DNA of 64,000 bases, taken from Tilletia caries. Taxonomy: Eukaryota > Basidiomycota > Exobasidiomycetes > Tilletiales > Tilletiaceae. The DNA lies in contig JALUTQ010000032.1 in assembly GCA_032718865.1 (NCBI GenBank), positions 1 through 64,000 on the forward strand, in the 5' to 3' direction. Below, one piece after another: positions 10,184-21,681 of the stretch. The notes under the pieces were generated by a model. It made no database searches. It was not told the DNA's origin and worked only from the letters and a program-made list of their open reading frames with translations. Within the stretch, counting starts at the first letter, position 1. Each line of letters opens with the position of its first letter. The translations under genes were made by a program, and so were the position numbers.

Positions 10184-13068
10184 ATGGACGTCGAAGGACT
10201 CCATGGTGGCTCAGGCGGTCAGACTACCATCAAGGTATCTGACAAGCAGTATCCCTCGGGACCTGCTTCAGCTAAGCTGAGCCTGCCCGACCTTGAGAAT
10301 ATCACGAGAGAGCACCTCGCAAGAGCGTCCTCCGTGTATTCAAAATACTTCAAGGCCAGGGAAAACTTGGCTGCGTTGGAACGTGCAAAGGCCCTAGGCC
10401 CAGACCACTTCCCTCCTGCCATTAAAGGCACAGTGCACTCTCCTCCTCTCCAGATTAGTAAGGAAGCTTTGGAGTCAAACCCAGATGCTTTCCAAACTCT
10501 TCAGGAAAGGATGGCTGAGAAGAAGGAAGAATGCTTGAGGTTCTACCTCAACATTCTGATCGATGCTAGGAAGACGGAAGTCGACCAGCTGGTCATTGAG
10601 GGCAATACTCAGGCCCTCCTCCTAAACCTTCGTAGTGCACTGGAAGCCAAAGCTGAGGCTCTGAAGGATCATGTTGGATCAGACATTCCCCTCGTCAGAG
10701 GTAAAGTGGAGGTCCTCATGACAACCTTTGCTAAAGATCTCGATAAACTTTACCTTCAAGCGGCTAACAAGTCACTTAAGGAAAAAAAAGAATTTAAAGA
10801 ATCTAAGCAACAGAAAGCCTATGAAGCTCAGCTTGCACTCCAAGAAAAAAAGGTAAATCGCTGCAACAAGCAGTTGGTGAACTGGTCAAGGAGTCGCTCG
10901 CTAAAGGCACTTCGAAAAGCAAAGCACCGGCCCAGCCATTCAAAGGCAAGGGAAAAGGTAAAGCAAAATCGAGTGTCCACAAAGGGAAGAAGCCAGACAA
11001 CAAAAAAAAGCTAAAGGTTCAAAAGACCAAGGCTAAGTCTAAGGCCCCCCGGCAAAAAAAAGAACAAGTCCAAAGTCCCTAAGGGCAACTGGTCAGTACC
11101 TTCTAACTTTGATATAGCAAAGATAAGTACTTACCCAGTGGAATTCTTTACTGCCTCCCTTTCAGAACGAACGCTGTTCCTCGCAAGACATTCCTCACTG
11201 GAATATATCGACTCAAGATCCTTCAACGATCAAGTCCATAACCTTTCGAAGACACCGGTCCCACACCCTGTACAGAGAATTATCTCTTACAATATGAAAT
11301 TCATTCCCACTCCTAACCCAAAGGAAGAACTTTGGAAGAATTCATATGGGGACTTCGTTCGAAGACTAAGATGGAAATGGGCTTACCGTAAGAATCAATA
11401 CAAGAAAGAATTTAACCCTAAATTCCATATTGTATCTAACACGGAAGCACCTAAGGGCAATGCTAAATTTGAAAAAAAGGAATTAGCAAAGGCTATGCCA
11501 TCTTAGAATCTTTAATGAGTAAGAAACTCACTCGGCCTAACCCACCGATACATGCCATAAAGACCCTGGACATCTTCTTAAGAGAAGAGTCCTTACTAAT
11601 TCTACCTACAGATAAGAATATGGGTATGGCAATCGTACCGGTCGAGTGGTACTATAAAGAAGCCTTAAGACAACTGACCGACAAGGCAGTTTACAAGGAA
11701 GTGGAAGAACCAGATTGGTTAGATGACAGAAGATGGATCAAGGAAACCATTTACAAACTTGGAGGGTCCTTGACCCTTCAGGAACGTAAGTGGCTACTTG
11801 TGAGATCCGATGTAGAATCATCCCTTCCTTACTTTAAGTTACTTCCTAAAGTACATAAGAGTCCTGTCCTAGGAAGACCTATAGTGCCTAGCTTTAATAC
11901 ATTCTATACGAATGCATCAATCTGGGTTGCAGAAAAAAACTTAAGGTCATAGTCAAGGACTACCCTTGGATCCTTAAGGACACGACTACCTTCTTACAAA
12001 CCCTGCCAATGAGATATACTTCCATTGGATCTCCAGACCCTGAAGAGGACATCTGGCTGATTTCAGGAGACGTTGAAGCAATGTACCCTAGCATCCCTAC
12101 AGACTGGGGTCTAGAATGCATGGCAAATATACTTAAACGCTCCTCTCTGCCTATAGAGACCATAACTCTAGTACTAAAATTACTAGAAAAGATTCTTCGT
12201 AATAACTACTTTACCTTTATGGGAAAGTACTACCTACAAGTTAAAGGCACAGCCATGGGCACCTCGTGTGCTCCCATGTATGCCAACTTGGTTATGGCAG
12301 AAGCCGAGTATACTGGGACATCTCAGACTAACTCGGGACAGGGACAGAACATAAAGTACTATGGCAGGTATCTTGATGACATCTTTGTGGTAGTCAGAGG
12401 CAACAAAGACTCTCCACAAAACTTCATCGATAACTTTGAAAGCGAGCATAGTAACTTTAAGTTCACCTGGAATGTTTCAAAAAAAGCTCAATGACCTTCT
12501 TAGATGTTGAAGTCGTAACTGCTAAAGTTAAAGACAACATTCAACTCCTAACAAAGACATATCAAAAGCCCACGAATGCATACCAGTATATACCATGGTC
12601 CTCGTATCATCCACTACATGTTAAGAAAGCATGGATAAAAGCTGAACTGCTACGACATGTAAGGAACTGCTCAGAATTGAACAGCTTCTTAGAGATACGG
12701 AAAAAAAGTTCTATCTTAGACTGCGTGCACGAGGTTACCCTCACGGGTTCCTCAACAAAGTCTTCCTAACGGTCGATTATCAGAACACTCGTGCATTCAC
12801 CTTAACAGGGAAGACAGAGTGTACTCCAACTGAGAAAGACAAGGTTGAAACTCTCATCTTTAAGAGTACATATAATCCCTTATGGGAAGGTACTAACATG
12901 AAGACAGTATGGGATGCTATTCTAACGACTTGGGAAAGTCTAGAATTTCTTCCAACTAACACTAGAGTCATACATAGCCAAAGTAAACCTCCCGCTCTAG
13001 GAGACTTATTCAACCGTAAGAACAAAGAGACCATAGAAAGGTTTAAGGATAACATTGTTAACTCTTAA
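10184..13068 (+). pseudogene. Penelope-like reverse transcriptase polyprotein, frameshifted (unit 3)
   Basis: N-terminal part 10184-11014 (276 codons, like unit 1). RT pieces are 11138-11506, 11515-11952 and 12009-12494, the last with GTAMGTSCAPMYANL and YLDDIF intact. The C-terminal part restarts at 12491 and is broken near 12705, where the A-run has 7 instead of 8 As; the last stop in the family frame is at 13066-13068. The shift at the A7 run near 12483 is shared with units 1 and 2. Confidence 0.85.
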
Positions 13069-13157
13069 CTTAAGAAAGTACCATATGGATACTATAAACT
13101 TAGTAGGAATGTAGTATATGAGTGCTTGAGGGTAAGTAGTTTAACAAATTCGGCGGG

Positions 13158-13229
13158 GACTATGGACCAGTGGTAGGAAGTTTGATTCCTGTATCACTCC
13201 AAGTCCCTTGTTCGAATCCGCGTATGGTC
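13158..13229 (+). other. tRNA-like segment of PLE unit 3
   Basis: Same 72-nt element; here the following T-runs are shorter (5-6 Ts) than in the other units. Confidence 0.5.
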
Positions 13230-14125
13230 GTCAATTTTTCGCCGATTTTTTCGACGATTTTTGGCATTATTTTTCCCGCAGTCCCCTTAGTGGGTCGGTC
13301 AGACGGGTATATCCTATTTAGGGAACGGCTTAGGCCTAGTAATGCCAAAAAAAATTGACATTTTTCAAAAGTAGAACACCGATGGCTAGTATAAGGTTCC
13401 AGCACCTTATACATAGAGAAGTATCGTCTCGATTAACTAGTCTAGTACAAAGACAGTTCTAAGAGCGATCACCGGTTAGTAACTAGAAAGCCATACACAA
13501 TCTGATTTGTACTTTCTGTGAATCCATTTATGACTTAGAGTTACAAATGGAGAATGAACGATGACGCCATCCTATATGGGACCATCGACATAGACAGAAA
13601 GACAAAAAAGAAGAAACAAACCTCTCTGAGACCTATATCCCCACATCTCGGCTACCTGAGACTTATGACAGATCACCGACTTAGCTCCGAAGGACCCCCA
13701 ATTTGGTTGAGGTCCCCACACCCCCAAATTTGGCTGTGGTAATCAGCTATGCGTCGGTCTCTGATTAAGACCAACACTGCCACGTCAGTACTCGAATGAG
13801 AACCCCCCTGAAAAGGAGCTAGGACCCATCGGCTGACACTGAGATGAAAGGTCATACGGATCATTCTGAGAAAAAGGGTACTTCGATCAAAGGCCGGGGG
13901 CACTTAATTTGGGGCACCACCCCAAAACCACAACGCCACATCGAAATTTGAGGGACTCCCCCAAGTCAGATTACCCTTCTTTCTTCTGTTGGGACAAGTT
14001 CACTTAGTTTTCTGGGGCGCGATGCGTCTTCGGAACATCGTAGAACCCCGTAGAAAGCGCACCTTGACAGGGATGCCAACAGAAATCAGAGAAAGTCCCC
14101 GTAGGGAATCAAAAGGTATTATAAA

Positions 14126-14184
14126 GACGACGCCTGAAGAGTCCAGTTTGAGGACGAAACAGTAAGCGCACCTGTAGCCACGTC
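14126..14184 (+). ncRNA. Type I hammerhead ribozyme (PLE unit 3)
   Basis: Core and stems are intact although the flanking sequence has changed in this unit. Predicted cleavage between 14176 and 14177. Conservation of the ribozyme in the most diverged unit suggests past selection on it. Confidence 0.82.
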
Positions 14185-14246
14185 TTACTCGCCATCCTCG
14201 ACTCCTCTTCAAGTCTCCCTCAAGTTGTCACTTCACTTCTTACTTT

Positions 14247-14307
14247 AACCCTAACCCTAACCCTAACCCTAACCCTAACCCCTAACCCTAACCCTAACCC
14301 TAACCCT
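14247..14307 (+). repeat. Interstitial telomeric tract 1 (AACCCT)n
   Basis: About ten AACCCT repeats with one extra C (near 14280), starting directly at the 3' end of PLE unit 3. The C-rich strand is the + strand, so the chromosome end was to the left when this tract was made. Confidence 0.95.
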
Positions 14308-14364
14308 CGCCATCCTCGACTCCTCTTCAAGTCTCCCTCAAGTTGTCACTTCACTTCTTACTTT
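14308..14364 (+). mobile_element. 5'-truncated PLE stub a (57 nt)
   Basis: This is only the last 57 nt of the element (from CGCCATCCTC to CTTACTTT), with telomeric repeats on both sides. A strongly 5'-truncated copy added to a telomere end explains it best. Confidence 0.85.
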
Positions 14365-14376
14365 AACCCTAACCCT
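14365..14376 (+). repeat. Interstitial telomeric tract 2 (two repeats)
   Basis: Two AACCCT repeats between the two truncated PLE stubs. Confidence 0.85.
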
Positions 14377-14457
14377 AGTAAGCGCACCTGTAGCCACGTC
14401 CGCCATCCTCGACTCCTCTTCAAGTCTCCCTCAAGTTGTCACTTCACTTCTTACTTT
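14377..14457 (+). mobile_element. 5'-truncated PLE stub b (81 nt)
   Basis: The last part of the element, beginning inside hammerhead stem III and ending CTTACTTT. It carries a 5-nt deletion (TTACT) after the stem I strand. Telomeric repeats flank both sides. Its 5' end does not fall at the predicted ribozyme cleavage site, so truncation is likely by incomplete reverse transcription. Confidence 0.85.
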
Positions 14458-14508
14458 AACCCTAACCCTAACCCTAACCCTGACCCTAACCCCTAACCCT
14501 AACCCTAA
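14458..14508 (+). repeat. Interstitial telomeric tract 3 (innermost)
   Basis: About eight AACCCT repeats with one variant (GACCCT) and one extra C. It is fused without spacer to a gag gene at 14508/14509. As the innermost tract, it marks the oldest chromosome end in this window. Confidence 0.93.
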
Positions 14509-16003
14509 GCAGTCGCGCTTCGCGTGATCAGCGGTGTGGCAGTTGAAGCACCGACCAAGTTGGACGTCTAGACGGTAGGTAGCCTCCTCTTCCGCCGTTC
14601 GGGCTGGCCGGCGGAATGTCGGAGCCTGTTGACCGGCGCAAAAGGGTGGTCGTGAGGTGAACGGAGTCGGTGGAGCCGCTGCTGGGGCAGCCACTGCGGG
14701 AGCAGACTGACTGGGAGCGGGGCCGCGAGATCCAGGGAGAAGGGAGCCTTTCAACGTCTTCAATGCGATTCGAGTGCGGTGCTCCTTGGCGAGCATGGTT
14801 GATCGGTACTGCGGCCAATCTTGAGCGTCGTCCCTGACGCCGTCAAGCCACAAGCTCCAAGTTTCCGGCAAGCCTTCATGGACATCCGTAATGACGTCCG
14901 CGACGGTATCGCTCGTCATGATGGCGTCTGATGCGAAAGAGAAGTTTGGGCGGCTGCGGTTGCTGAGGCGAGCAACGAACAACTCCGAAAAGAGGCGGTA
15001 TTTGTCGTCCAGATACGTCTCCAGCTTTTCTTCGTCCGGGCAGAATTGACGACCGTAGGCTTCCGAACGGACGAGGGACTCGTCTCTGTTGAAGTGAGCA
15101 AACAGACGGCGGCGGAACTCCTCCAGAGTGGCGGGTTGCGGCTTGAGTTCGTTGAAGAACTCTTTCGCGCGGCCCGACTCAAAGCAGCCTGGGAGACCCA
15201 TGAAGATCTCATTGTCCGGTACTTTTTGAGTAGCTCTTGAACTGCATGAGACCCTGCCACCAGCTGTAAGCTGTCTGGCCGTCCTCGGGCTTGAAGATGC
15301 CCATTTCCTTTGCCTTGGCGGCTCGAGGGTATGGGTGTCGATCATCCCATCGTGACTGCGCGGGAGTCTGCGGGGTCTGAGGGAAGAGATGAGGTGGGAG
15401 GGGTCGCTGTGGAAGCGAGGTCCCTAAAGGTGTGTCCTCAGCGCCGAACACGAGGTTGCTCGCCGTCGAGAATCGAGGACGGCGGAGGCGAGAGGGTGTC
15501 GCCTCCACGGGTGGATCGGTGGAGGCTTGAGGGTTTGGCGTCTGGGCTACGCGTAACGCCTCGAGCAGCTGATCGGTCCGATTCTGGAGTTGGGCGTTCT
15601 GAGCGTGGAGAAAGTCCATCTGCTCGCGCTGTCTGCGCTCGGATTCGTCGATCAGTTGCTGGTGTCGTTGTTCAGAGTCGGTGAGTAGTTGGCGCATTTC
15701 CTGCCGAGTCTGCTGGCCAGAGAGGAAGAGCAGCCGTTGGACCTCGTCGGTCTTGAGGCTGTCGTCTCCGGCCGCATCGTCGTCTGCACTGCGCGTTTCC
15801 TCCTCCTTCTCCTGAGCGGCGGCATCGACGGCGTAGTCCGGAGTAGACCGTTTCGTCCCTCTTTCGGCACCGTCGCCACGGAGTGTACTCAGGCTGGCCG
15901 CTGGCAACGACGAGCTTGCGCTGCGCGTCAGAAGGCCGCCTCTTCCTACTCCCGTGGGTAGCCGGGGAATGTTGCTGGCCATCTCCTTCGGGTTGCTAGA
16001 CAT
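14509..16003 (-). pseudogene. LTR retrotransposon Gag, truncated by telomere and frameshifted
   Basis: Minus-strand gag, with probable ATG at 16003 (MSSNPKEM...). Frame 1 runs to 15209 and has a charged coiled-coil region around residues 90-160. Frame 2 runs 15345 to 14509 and holds the typical retrotransposon Gag (capsid-like) region. It ends in a CCHC zinc knuckle, CFNCHTADHAKRDC, right at the break. The frame changes at a run of five As (T run 15223-15227 on +). After the last Cys the reading continues into translated telomeric repeats. Protease, RT, RNase H and integrase are missing, presumably lost with the distal chromosome arm. The Gag type suggests Ty3/Gypsy, but without pol this is inference. 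Confidence 0.8.
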
Positions 16004-16199
16004 CTTCTGGCTGGGAAGAGCAAGGAGCAAAGACAATAGTGGGATTAGCACTGGTCCGAGAGTTCAACGCTACGGATGAACTTGTGCTGTTTCTGGAGGG
16101 TGTTCGGGATACGTCCAAGCAGCCTCCAGAAACGGAGCGAGCCTATCTGACTCACGGGTACAGGCAAGGCACGAGACAGGCGCGTCCTTGCGAGGGAGG

Positions 16200-16215
16200 G
16201 CGGGCGGAGCTACCA
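16200..16215 (-). promoter_or_regulatory. Putative primer-binding site (tRNA-iMet)
   Basis: On the minus strand TGGTAGC starts 2 nt after the putative LTR end. It is complementary to the ...GCTACCA 3' end typical of fungal initiator tRNA-Met. It lies ~200 nt before the gag ATG, as in Ty3/Gypsy leaders. The match is short. Confidence 0.4.
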
Positions 16216-16217
16216 AA

Positions 16218-16378
16218 TGTAACAGTTCTTGGGTTCAATGATCGTCGTATTGCAATAGCAGAGAGAGAGAGAGAAAGGAGCGTGTACATGATGCGCAGAC
16301 AGAGAAAGAGAAGGTCACGTGGTTGTACTCGTCACAGAGGCGATATTGTACCTAGCGTCCCCTCTTGGGAGAGTAACA
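16218..16378 (-). repeat. Putative 5' LTR (161 bp)
   Basis: On the minus strand the segment starts TGTTAC and ends GTTACA, with TG...CA ends directly before the primer-binding site. The second LTR has been lost, so it cannot be confirmed by pairing. The outer boundary is the weaker one. Confidence 0.35.
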
Positions 16379-19300
16379 AATCAGACCTTCCTTTTCCTCT
16401 CATCTCCTTTCCTTTTCACTCGTCCCTTTTGATTGCGTTCCGCCCTCCTACCAACCTCCTCTTTTTCCCGCCTCAACTCCTACCCTCGAGCAGGTTCTCG
16501 ACTACAACGTTCCGCTTCGCCCGAGAGAAGTGTCAGAAGTTGTGCGCATGCTTCGAACGTACCGGATTCGGCGACGGGATGACGGCCCACGACAACAGCC
16601 AACATGGCACGAAGCGGTGAGTATGGCGGGAATGTGGGATACTGAGGGCAGTTGTGGTGGTGGTGGTGGTCGAGCAGCACCTTTCTGCCTCACATTACGC
16701 CGCGTGTTGTTACGCAAACGGGCAGCAGGTCCGAGCGCGAGGCCTGTGCTGGCATCGAATCTGATTCTGACTCTTTCGCACATACAGTCATCTGTGATCT
16801 GTGTAAAATCAGCTCTAACACACCTTTCTTCCTCCTTCCCTGTTGCTTTCGGCCTGCAGCATCCATCATTCCGCGTTTATTCCTGACCAATATACTGACC
16901 CTACTGCTGAACCGTCTTTCTGCACCGAGGTCATCTCTCACCCTCTTACAGACGACTCCAGCATGGCAGCACCACGCCACCACCAACTTCTGGCTCAAGC
17001 GCGGCGGCTAAGCAACCTCCCAGTTCCCGCGCGGTACGCAACTCTCCTGTGGCGACAAGGACGACGATGATGAGGAAGAGCAAGATCCGATCATCCAAGC
17101 CGCTGCCCGGTAGCAGTGTAGCACGTATCAAGCCATGAGCGGATGGACAAGTCGCATCGAGCCTAGGTCCGCATCCTCATCCAACGGCCCGGCTTGCGAA
17201 TCCCAGCTCTCATCCTCATCTCCGATCTAGGAACTCGCAGCAAACATTCCCGCGGGGCGCTGTGTGCGGATATGTCGTTTGAACCAGATCCTCTTTGTGG
17301 TGAGTGTAGGTCTTTTCCACTTTACAGGGCCTCAAACGAGAAGCTTCACCAGTGACCGGATTTTTGAACTGCTCAAAAATGGAGAAGTCTGCGGTTACCT
17401 GACCGCCGCATCCCTCTCCTAAGTTCTACCTCACCGCCTCCGGAGTTCTGACTCATCTTTCGGCATCTCTAGACTCTAGGGCCTTAATCCTTGCCGTCTC
17501 CAGTGACCAGCATCTCATACACTCCCATATTTCCAAACAGCCTTACCAATTGCCATACAAGTTAAGATGAGTGCTGTTATGCTCACTCTCCTCACTTTCC
17601 AATTCGGACTGTCCACATCTGACATCACCATTCTCCTTCGCCGCGAAGCCATACAGAAGGCATCAAACAGCAGGTGAACTTCGTACGTATCCAACCCGAT
17701 CGGCTTCCCGTCGTCGACGTGCTCGGTCGCGAAGTCATATCTGCTGTCAACGGTCACACGTGAAGACTGGAGTGCAGCACAGAGAACGACTGTGATCTTC
17801 TGTGCAACCTATCGGCTGAATGGCACAGTGAGCACACGATCACAGCCTCCGCGCCTGGATTCCACCTGCGCCGCTTTCTTCCCGCACTACCTGCTTCCTG
17901 CCCTGTATCGCGAAATTGACCAACGCCGTCAACCTCACGCTCTTTCCCTCCCACAGTCCCACGTCCCAGTGAGTACTTCTCCTACCTCGATGGCTCGATC
18001 TCTCCCTAAATAGTACCTTCCGCCTGGCTATCTCTATCGCTGCTGGTAAAGTCAGTAAGGAGAAACGAAGAAGAGAAAAGGCGGAAGGGGAGCAAGCTCG
18101 ACTTCAAAATGCTTAGTGTCTATTGACGTCCAAGATTAGGACCTCCTGTGGCATCCAGCTGCCTGTACTACTGATTATTCTGCAGCATGGCGCACCGCCT
18201 CTCGGGTGTGGGCGTTAGATCGCAAGGGGCCAAGGGCCAAGAAGGCGACATTAAATCTTTCCGGGAGGTGGAACACTGGGACTTGATCGCTTGATCTCTG
18301 GACTCTGATGCGAAGGCAAATCTGATTCCCCAATCCGTCTTCCTTCCTTCCTTCCTTCCTTCCTTCCTTTCTTCCTTCCTTCCTTCCTTCGCAGGCTCAA
18401 CAACTCTCATCCCTCAGTCCTCGCTCCCTTCCTGTCTCTATCTAATCCACAGCGTTCTCCAATCACCGATCCCAGGCCCCAGCAGTCTTGGCCACCAGCC
18501 AGCACGTCCCGGGGTGGCACTCATCCCTGTACTCCACTCCGATTTCAGCTCCTATGAGTACGGCCAGGTACACGTACAGCGCTCAGCAACAGGTTTTAGA
18601 CGAGTACTGCGGTTAGTACGGATAGCAAAGCGGAACAATCTTCGAATCAGCAGCAGAACGGCGCTGATGAAAATATGGAAAGCTGAGATGCATTTAACTG
18701 ACTATGTTGTTTCTCACACTCCTTCCCCCTTCTCGACGCTCAGTTGACAGAAACTCCTGCAGTTCTGCCTCAACAACAAGTCAAAGCCCGGCACCCTCAA
18801 AGACTACGACGACATCCTCCCGCTTCTCTCAGCATGAGCCTCCGTGATCAAACTTCAAAGCTTCGAAGGACGACGTCCAGAGCCATGAAGAGCAGTCAGA
18901 AGGACGAGTGTGGGTTCGAAGCTGTGCGCGTTGGCAGGAATACCGGCAAGGGCGCAGACCGCACAGTGAGTACTCGCATCATTAATTTCTCTTCACGATC
19001 CATCGGTAATCCGCATATCCACATTCCACCATCGCTGATCTTTTTCTTCGCATCACACGACACACAGCGAAGATAGCTGCAGTATCTCATCAAATCGAAG
19101 CGATGCCCAGAGAGCGATACTGCTATAGTACGTAAAAGTGTTCGAGCGTCCGGTCCATCCGCAATCGAGGCCATACCTAGCTGAATTCCCTCTCTCCTCC
19201 ACGCCCATTCCAACTTCTCGACTCTGTCCTCCACCGAGGCCCTCCTGGCTATTCCGCGCTGACCTCAAGCAAAGTCGCAAATCAGTGGTGCCTTATCAAT

Positions 19301-21681
19301 CTCCTGCCTATAATTTACATTCGTGCTGACTCCCTTTTCCCGTATCCTCCAGAACTCATAGACTTAATCATGAGAGATCTCGCAACCAGAATTCGCCTCG
19401 CGGAGACCACACAAAGGCTGTCGTTTTTCGTCAAGACTCAAGTCAGAAACTCAGAAGTCCATATAGAGGACCGAAAGATGTGCCCTTTTCCAACAACCAC
19501 TTTTGTCCATCCCGTCCTCTTCTTTTTGTTCGCTCTAGGAAGGTCTTTCTGAGCTCATCCTCTTCCCTCCCTTCTTTTCTTTTCTCGAATCCGCTTCGCA
19601 CCTCGCACCCTCCTTCACTTCAGCATCCTCAGTGCCACGCAGATAGTTTCTTCCGAGTTTGTGTCGATTCGCCCTTCCACAACACTCCGGTGCCCAAGCC
19701 CCATCCCCACGGCCTTTCACTTCACTTGCGCAAAAGATCTTGGAGCCTCTTCCGCCTCGGCCCTCCACGCACTATCATTCCGACCCGTCCAAGAAGAAGA
19801 TAATGAGGCCCTTCAATATCGCTCTCTCCGTCCAGGGTAAGTGCACTGTGTATTGGATCAGTATGCGATGCGGAATGGTAATAGATTGGTACTGACAACC
19901 ATGATTTCTGCATCGTCAATAACATTTTCGAGTGCTGTCCCGCCCAATCGACGCTGGTCATCATCCCTGGCTCTGAGACGTTCCGGTACACTCCTGTACT
20001 CGATAGTCGATACAGGTCCGGCTGTGCGAGATGACAAGCACTTCGACAACGAGGATGTGATACGAATGATGCATCGAGATTGATTGTTACGTGGCTGAGC
20101 ACCGAGAATAGCGCCGACGGTATTGGCGACGAGGTCGTTCAAATTTCGGGCCATCATTGTCGGCGACCTAGGCGGCGAGACTGCCTGTCGGCTCCAGTTC
20201 GGGCACGTTCAACCCGATCATCGTGTGCTGTCCTGCAGTGGGCTTCCCTTACCACACACCAGTGAGTTCATGCACCCACAAAGTACCCAGCCCTTGGCTG
20301 ACGTTATCTTCCATACGTATTCTAGAACTCGACACGCTTGACTGCGCGAAGGGCTTCAGAAAGATGAAGCCGATCTCCACGAACGGGCACCGAATAAGAG
20401 ATGGCTGGTGAGCGGCGCAGGGCTTCGGACAGCAACGAGGATGCACAGGTCCACCGGGAAGTCGATTCGTGCCCATCGAGCCCCTGCACCCGGTCGACCA
20501 GCACTGCCCCCTTCTCAACAACCCGGCCTCGACCCAACCCGCGCCAGTAGGACTTTCCCGCACACACAGACACCGACTTGCTCTGCAACAAGATCGACGA
20601 GTTCTACTCCTACGTCGCGAGGGAGATCATTGATCAAGGCTCAGGACGCAGAGACTAGGGTGACTGGGTGAGTCTCTTCCCTCCCTTCCTCCTTTTCCCT
20701 TCCTTGCCCCTCTGGTTCTGCCGTACGATTATTGCAACCACCAGAGCCCTATTGATGTTCATGAAACGTATCTGCAATTCTCTGTGTTCCAGCCCGGGTG
20801 TGATCGTGTGAACTGTGAAGTCGTCGCCGAGATGAAGGAAACAACAGCCATCGCTAATCGCTTCCCGCTGAGTACTCCGTCGCTTTCATACTCATTGCTT
20901 CTGCTACCTTTCCCAGGCTTCAACCCTGTCCCAGGACCCAGATCATTCATCATACTGACATCAACCTATTGTCTTCATTTAGATAATATAGCTGACGCTT
21001 TTCTTTTTCTGCAGGGACAGCACAGTGTAGCCGTTGAATGTTTCTTCCACTCTCTTCTTCCATTTTTCAGGCTGAACTTTCAGTTCCATTGTGCCGCGTC
21101 TTGATTGCTCCATTCTCGGCTACCCTGCCTTTCACCCTGCTCACTGCTGCCGCCTGCCACCAACGCTGTTTTCCCATCTTTTTCTATCCCTTCCTCCCGC
21201 AGCACTGAGCACTGAGCACTGAGCAGTGAACACATCCACCAACTCCGTTATCCGTACTCACACACTTTCCTCTGTAGTCTGCGCACAGAAGGTGGCAAAC
21301 GGTAGATTCCACCGCGAGTAGTCCGAACAAAGTCCCGCTTCGCGTACTACTCTCGGTGAGTCGTACTACATGACCCTCGCCCTCCCGCCCGCCCTCAGTC
21401 TGAGCGCTGAACAGCAGGCGTATCCATGAGAGATGTTGCGCTTCCCTGCCTTTTTCTCCGCTTGCACTGGCTCTACCAGTACTCCTGCTCGGACCTAGCA
21501 TAGGCACAGCATCCCCAACGCGCGCGCGTAGGACGCAGGTTACACAGTTACACTCTCACTCTCAATTTCAATTTCAATAATCTCAACCCTCACCCTCACT
21601 CTCCTCCTCATCCTCCTTTTCCCAGACATCACTCTCCATCCTATCTGCCTCACAGCCAACCCCCCCCCCCCGACCATACGC
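16379..21681. other. No confident gene; decayed or unrecognised sequence
   Basis: About 5.3 kb without a reading frame I can support. Many GTGAGT/GTAAGT motifs occur near short open stretches (17963, 18965, 19837, 20262, 20668). Short peptides look exon-like, for example LNNKSKPGTLKDYDDILPLL (~18770-18830) and NKIDEFYSYVAREIIDQ (~20585-20635). They do not join into a frame that I recognise. The area may hold relics of one or more intron-rich genes. Confidence 0.5.
18340..18390. repeat. (TTCC)n microsatellite
   Basis: About twelve TTCC repeats with one imperfect unit, in non-coding sequence. Confidence 0.9.

Larger units (their letters stand above)
10043..14246 (+). mobile_element. Penelope-like element, complete unit 3 (4204 bp), joined to telomeric repeats
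   Basis: The innermost full-length copy. It starts CACCCT after unit 2 and ends CTTACTTT at 14246, where perfect AACCCT repeats begin. This junction defines the true 3' end of the element and shows that it was added to a chromosome end: the RNA end with C-rich repeats would pair with the G-rich overhang. Its non-coding part (13600-14246) carries more substitutions and small deletions than the other units, so it may be the oldest copy. Confidence 0.92.

Noticed and set aside
1..14246. Satellite DNA as explanation of the 4.2-kb array
   Set aside because: Units code for a recognisable reverse transcriptase and end exactly at telomeric repeats.
18340..18390. (TTCC)n as a CRISPR or regulatory array
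   Set aside because: Plain microsatellite without spacers.
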